DNA of 64,000 nt from Liquidambar formosana. Lineage: Eukaryota; Streptophyta; Magnoliopsida; Saxifragales; Altingiaceae. The stretch lies in the NCBI GenBank assembly GCA_039720395.1, contig CM077820.1:11369848-11433847 (forward strand). The letters run 5' to 3'. Numbering within the stretch: position 1 is the stretch's first letter; each line of letters starts with the position of its first letter. The position numbers and the translations under genes were made by a program. Under the pieces are notes generated by a model. It was not told where the DNA came from and ran no database searches. It worked only from the letters and a program-made list of their open reading frames with translations. Shown here one piece after another: positions 59,905 to 64,000 of this stretch.

Positions 59905-60674
59905 CATTAGGATCTAAAGCAGAAGAAGACAAATTCCCCAAACAAAGAGCCACGAGAAATGATAACAAAATTGGATTAGTACATCTAAAAATGCAAATTA
60001 TACAGGGGGAAAAAAAAACTAAAAATAAATACATGGGTGATGCGTAATTTGGATAATTGTTCAAAAAGTAAAGTTTCACCTACCAATAACAACAGAATTA
60101 AACAAAATATAATAATATAAGTCATACATCCCTGAAGTTGTTACTTAGGTGAAATTGCGGTGTGTGGGAACCGTACTCTTCGCATGGGTTCGAGGATTAT
60201 GGTTAATATTCCCCCCAAAATTAAAAATAAAATAAAAAACAGAAACAAAATTTTACTCTCTTATTTTTATTTTTATTTATATTTATTTTTGGGCTAGTAG
60301 ACATTCATACTATTTCACGCTAAATTTTTGTTTATCATCAAGTGCAACTGGAGAGTTTCATGTATAATGAAGAAAAGTGTACCTACCATTCATCCAATTC
60401 TTCTTGGGTTGAAAATGGTTGGCTGTTCTCTGCCAAGAAAGCGAAGCATTGTTCCAATTAAACAGACTTTCGCCGGAAGAAAAATGTGAGAATAACTTAT
60501 CTGACACTCCTTCTAACACCCCTTTTCCAGTTTTCCTACAGGCTTCAAATTCTCCGAAACTGAAGATACTGGTGGTTATGTAGAGGGGGATTTGGAATCT
60601 TGGTTAAGAAATAACGCGATCAGAAAATTCATGATAGAGGCGAAACCAATCATGGGTCGCCGGTGGGCGTCCAT
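59905..60674 (-). pseudogene. GH32 copy 4, exon 1 and mini-exon only
   Basis: Exon 1 (60,387-60,674) opens MDAHRRPMIGF with a hydrophobic signal-like stretch, then reaches TAA. The expected frame resumes in another phase and ends [14 protein letters not shown] then PKKNWMN before a GT donor. The exon is 288 nt, whereas splicing to the mini-exon needs a length of 3n+1, so a frameshift is certain if the base calls are right. The mini-exon (59,905-59,913, ATCCTAATG) encodes the standard DPN. The large inverted repeat begins about 50 nt beyond it, and no exon 3 follows before copy 3. Confidence 0.82.
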
Positions 60675-60888
60675 GACCAGTGAACGGTGAGCTTAGACGG
60701 AAGTTGACAAATCAAGAAATTTTTTATATTATTGACCGCTGGGGCCAAGGTTTGGTTTTTGCTTCATCACCGATAGTTACGTAATACATTTTTAAAAAGC
60801 ATAATTCATAGAACAAAATTTTTATAATGCCCAACAAATAAATATTTTAGTGGAAATCCCAACCCTTGTTAGCTTTCAAAGGCCTTAG

Positions 60889-60930
<42 letters not shown>

Positions 60931-61127
60931 GGGGGTTGGGGTGGGCTTACACATGGAAGCTCCAGCCCACGGAAGCTCAAACAAACTTTCCTTGTGGTAT
61001 CATTTTAATTTAAGAGAAAAATTTATCGGCTTGAGATATCACGTGGCCGTATCATAATTAGACAAAAGAATCACATTTTTTTGCTAAATTTGTTAAGATT
61101 CCAGACAAATTAAAAGCTTAAATAATA
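60675..61127. other. Upstream of copy 4
   Basis: Non-coding, with a (TA)n tract at 60,893-60,925. No clear promoter assignment. Confidence 0.5.
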
Positions 61128-63287
61128 GAGGAAATATCCAAAACCCCCCTCAAATATAAAATCATATCTAAAAACCCCATTAAATATTTTTCATATCCAT
61201 CTAATCCAAATAAAAAAAAATTATATCCATTAATCCAATCAGTTTTTGTTTACTGCAGTTAAAAGAAAAGTTTGATCCAACTAAAATGCACTTCTTTCAC
61301 AATAATATGTTTGATGACAAAAATGCATATTCAAGTAAATTTTCCCTTTTGCCCCCCCTATTTTCCCAAACTTGCATACCTACTCTCCCACTCTCTTTTT
61401 CTTCTCCCTTCCTCCCATGTGTACATTAGAGAATAATTAAGGGATTTTTGGCCATAGGCCCTAAGTATAAGAGTACTTTTACAATAGGCCGTAAGTGAAA
61501 AACAGTTTTGTGAAAACCCCTTTTGACCCCATAATGACAAAAATACCCCTATTACAATTTAAATCAAATTACAAAACTGTGCTATTTTTTTCCCCATGTT
61601 CTCTCCCTCTCTCCCGTGGTTCCATTGCCTGCCACTTTTGGCCACCACCGATCAAGCTGCAAATGCTATTCGGGCAACTATGAAATGGTTGTCCAAATCA
61701 CCACAATACTTGCTGGTGAGAATCGAACCTAGTAGAAGAGGCACGAACAAGCTAGGAGAAGAGAAGAAAGGGTCTTAATCTACCTTTTATTATGCTATCA
61801 CCAGATTTGGTTTCTAGATTTGCAACGAATCATCTTCTCCTTCCTCCTTCCGCTCGATCTATCTTCTCCATCCCGCCATTGACAACAATGGCGAAGGTGA
61901 ACAGTTTACTGTTGTGTGCATTGTAAAATTTACACAAACAATAGTAACAGTTTACTGTTGTGTGTGCTTTGAAAAATTTACACATATAATAGTAGCAGTT
62001 TACTCTTGTGTGTGCTTTGAAAAAATTACATAGACAATAGTAACAATTTATTTTTGTGTGCTTTGAAAAAATTACACAGACAATAGTAACAGTTTACTGT
62101 TGTGTGCTTTAGAAAAATTATACCACATAATAACACATAATAATAGCACAACCCTCAATCCACCACCGTCCCTTTACCACACCAAACCACCCGCTGTAAA
62201 CCCCTGCCATAAAACCCCAAACCTGTTGATAACCACCATCATCAAACTCTACCAAACCCACACCATCCTCACCGTAGTATGTCCATCATCATGCAAGAAA
62301 TCAGAAACCCAAATCAAAACCACAACCCTTTTCCCTTCAAACCCACTGTCAAACCTTTAAAAAAAAAAAAAAACCAAAAACAAAAAAAAAACCAAAACAA
62401 AACAAAACCAGATCTAGTTTTTCCATCCCCGTCATCGGCAACTCACCACCAACCCCGCCGCCTCCCCACATCATCTGCGAAATTTTTTCCATTTGTTAAA
62501 CCAAAAAAAAAAAAAAAACTAGATCTGGTTTTTCTATCCCCATCATCAGCGACTCACAAACGTCATCGGCGACTCACCACCAACCCCGCTATCATTGTTT
62601 GAGCCCTCTGCAATCGCATCCCCGTCGCCTCCCTACATCAACCGCCGTTGATTCCTCACTGCCAGATCACCGTTAAGCCTCGACCATCGAGCCTCAAGCC
62701 ATTGAGGAACGCTTGCCATCGGCCCTCAACCACCGGAGACGATTGCCATCAAACAGCCAGTGTACAGCCGTCCGATCTGGTGGTTGGAGCTTGATCGCCG
62801 CTCCTCTCCCTCCCCCCTCCCTCACTCTCTCTCTCACTCTCTCTCTCTCTCTCCCTCCCCCCTCCCTTCTTCTCATAAATAAATTTGGTTGAAATGTAAA
62901 TATAAAAGGTTAAAACGGGTATTTCCAAAAAAACATTTCCTTTTGCTTAAAAAATCTTTTAAAAAATGGGTTTTTGAGTTAAAAAATCTTATGGTGGGTT
63001 TTTTGTTGAAAGCAGTCCCCTAATAGGGGTTATTGCTATTTCTAATTACATCAAAAAGGATAAAAGTATAAATTCAGTTAAATATGCAATTTTTTTCATT
63101 AAACATATTAATGTTAAAAAAGGATATTTTAGTCACTCTTTTCTTTTAACAATAGTAAACAAAAAATTAACTAGTTGGAGTAAATAGATATGATTCTTTT
63201 TTTATTTGGAATAGAAGGATATGAAAAATATTTAATGGAGTTTTTGGATATGAATTTATTTTTGAGGGAGTTTTTGGATATTTCCCC
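61128..63287. mobile_element. Mutator-like element with TIRs of about 225 bp, 2.16 kb
   Basis: Ends are GAGGAAATATCC and, inverted, GGGGAAATATCC. The arms 61,128-61,355 and 63,055-63,287 align over their length (ATTAAATATTTTTCATATCC in both). The flanks TAAATAATA and TAAATTATA match at 8 of 9 positions. No transposase is seen. The interior is coding-like in composition near 61,600-61,780 and 62,400-62,870 but has no recognised gene. Confidence 0.75.
61890..62125. repeat. Tandem repeats of about 47 bp
   Basis: About four and a half units with AACAGTTTACTGTTGTGTG, GCTTTGAAAAA and TTACACA.ACAATAGT, inside the Mutator-like element. Confidence 0.8.
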
Positions 63288-64000
63288 TAAATTATAAGGT
63301 ATAAGGCCTAAATTAAACTTCGGTGCGACATGTGGGACTTATCAACAAAATTTGTCCTTCATTCATTGCGTTTTGCAACTCAATGCTAATAGAATTAAAA
63401 ATCAGGGGCCCAGTTTTCTACTCCTTTCCCAAATGTATTCTAGCACTAGATCAGATGCTTTCAATTATTATTGTACGTGCAAAACTCTTTTATGTTTTTG
63501 TTTTTGTTTTTTTCTTTCAAGATGCGTAGATGACTTATCTAGTCATGTTCAAGTAACATTCAGAACCAAAATCATAAGATTCATACCGCAATTTAGGTAA
63601 TAATGCACAAGTAAAAGTTTTTATTTTTTTGCCAAACGAGGGGCATTTAAAGTTATTAGGCTCAAACGAATCCCCTTGTGATGCACAAATCACTTGTGAT
63701 AATAGCTTAAAATTGCATTAATGTTATACTTTTAGTAGGCATTATCGTATTTATTTGGCACTTAATTCTGCATTTTACACATTATACATGAATTCTCTTG
63801 ATACATGTTCTTATACTTAAAGTGGTGTATTAATGCGTGTTTTATTTTGTAGGAAGCCAATTTCCTATAGTCAAGCATTCTAAATTTATTTGGAACTATA
63901 TGGAAGCTTTGCAAGGGTGAAGTGCATTAATTTTAGAAGATTTTAGCAAAGAAATTGGCAACCCCAAAGTTGGAAAGAAGATTAAAAAGGAAGAATTTGG
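63288..64000. other. Right-edge intergenic DNA
   Basis: No gene is seen. TGTGATAATAGC at about 63,695 followed by AT-rich sequence and AGGAAGCCAATTTCC could be the start of an LTR running out of the window, but no second boundary is visible. Confidence 0.35.

Noticed and set aside
52441..59913. A single chimeric gene joining copy 4 exon 1 to copy 3 exon 3
   Set aside because: Exon 1 is frameshifted, copy 3 has its own mini-exon and several disabling lesions, and the intervening DNA is a large inverted repeat.
63695..64000. Possible LTR start at the right edge
   Set aside because: Only a TGTG start and general composition; no second boundary, primer site or duplication inside the window.

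Overview
The window is nuclear DNA of a flowering plant, most likely a eudicot. It is AT-rich, its genes carry introns, and most of its length is retrotransposons and DNA transposons nested in one another. The species cannot be named from the sequence.

The host framework is a tandem, same-strand (minus) array of at least four glycoside hydrolase family 32 genes (cell-wall invertase or fructan exohydrolase type). Each kept copy has the family's 9-nt mini-exon, which encodes the middle of the NDPxG motif. Copy 1 (754-7150) is open across every exon in the window and runs off the left edge before exon 5. Copy 2 (remnants at 17,896-20,749 and 43,689-43,868) has lost its catalytic exons, has a mutated mini-exon splice donor and a deletion in exon 1. 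Copy 3 (47,272-53,322) has exons 2-7 but carries frameshifts, a destroyed WECxD acid/base motif and a premature stop, and its exon 1 is missing. Copy 4 (59,905-60,674) is only a frameshifted exon 1 plus mini-exon.

Mobile elements, left to right: a 696-bp solo LTR (1031-1726); several MITEs that abut (TA)n tracts, one of them hosting a hAT MITE (4433-4988); an 857-bp solo LTR (7977-8833); a truncated Copia element (about 8949-17,603, minus) whose integrase holds a Helitron (10,842-15,041), which in turn holds a 2.7-kb solo LTR (12,156-14,877); a hAT element (18,292-20,193); a foldback element (about 21,419-22,398); a TIR element (22,401-35,976) holding a solo LTR (22,442-34,864), itself holding a 10.6-kb Ogre/TAT-like element (22,817-33,425); a SINE inside a MITE (36,092-36,410); a gag-only LTR retrotransposon (37,012-43,370); a 220-bp tandem repeat (44,919-45,800); a hAT MITE (48,301-48,711); a Helitron 3' end (55,752); a 3.7-kb inverted repeat with a possible captured exon (56,121-59,852); and a Mutator-like element (61,128-63,287).

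The most unusual content is in the Ogre/TAT-like element. It has no recognisable pol, but its sense strand carries three sets of repeated stem-loops whose paired bases change together: leader stem-loops, three copies of a GNRA-capped module, and an array of about 30 eighteen-nt hairpins with changing stems and a constant TTGACC-like loop. Separately, four unrelated LTR families in the window each have a cluster of short palindromes just upstream of the TATA box.
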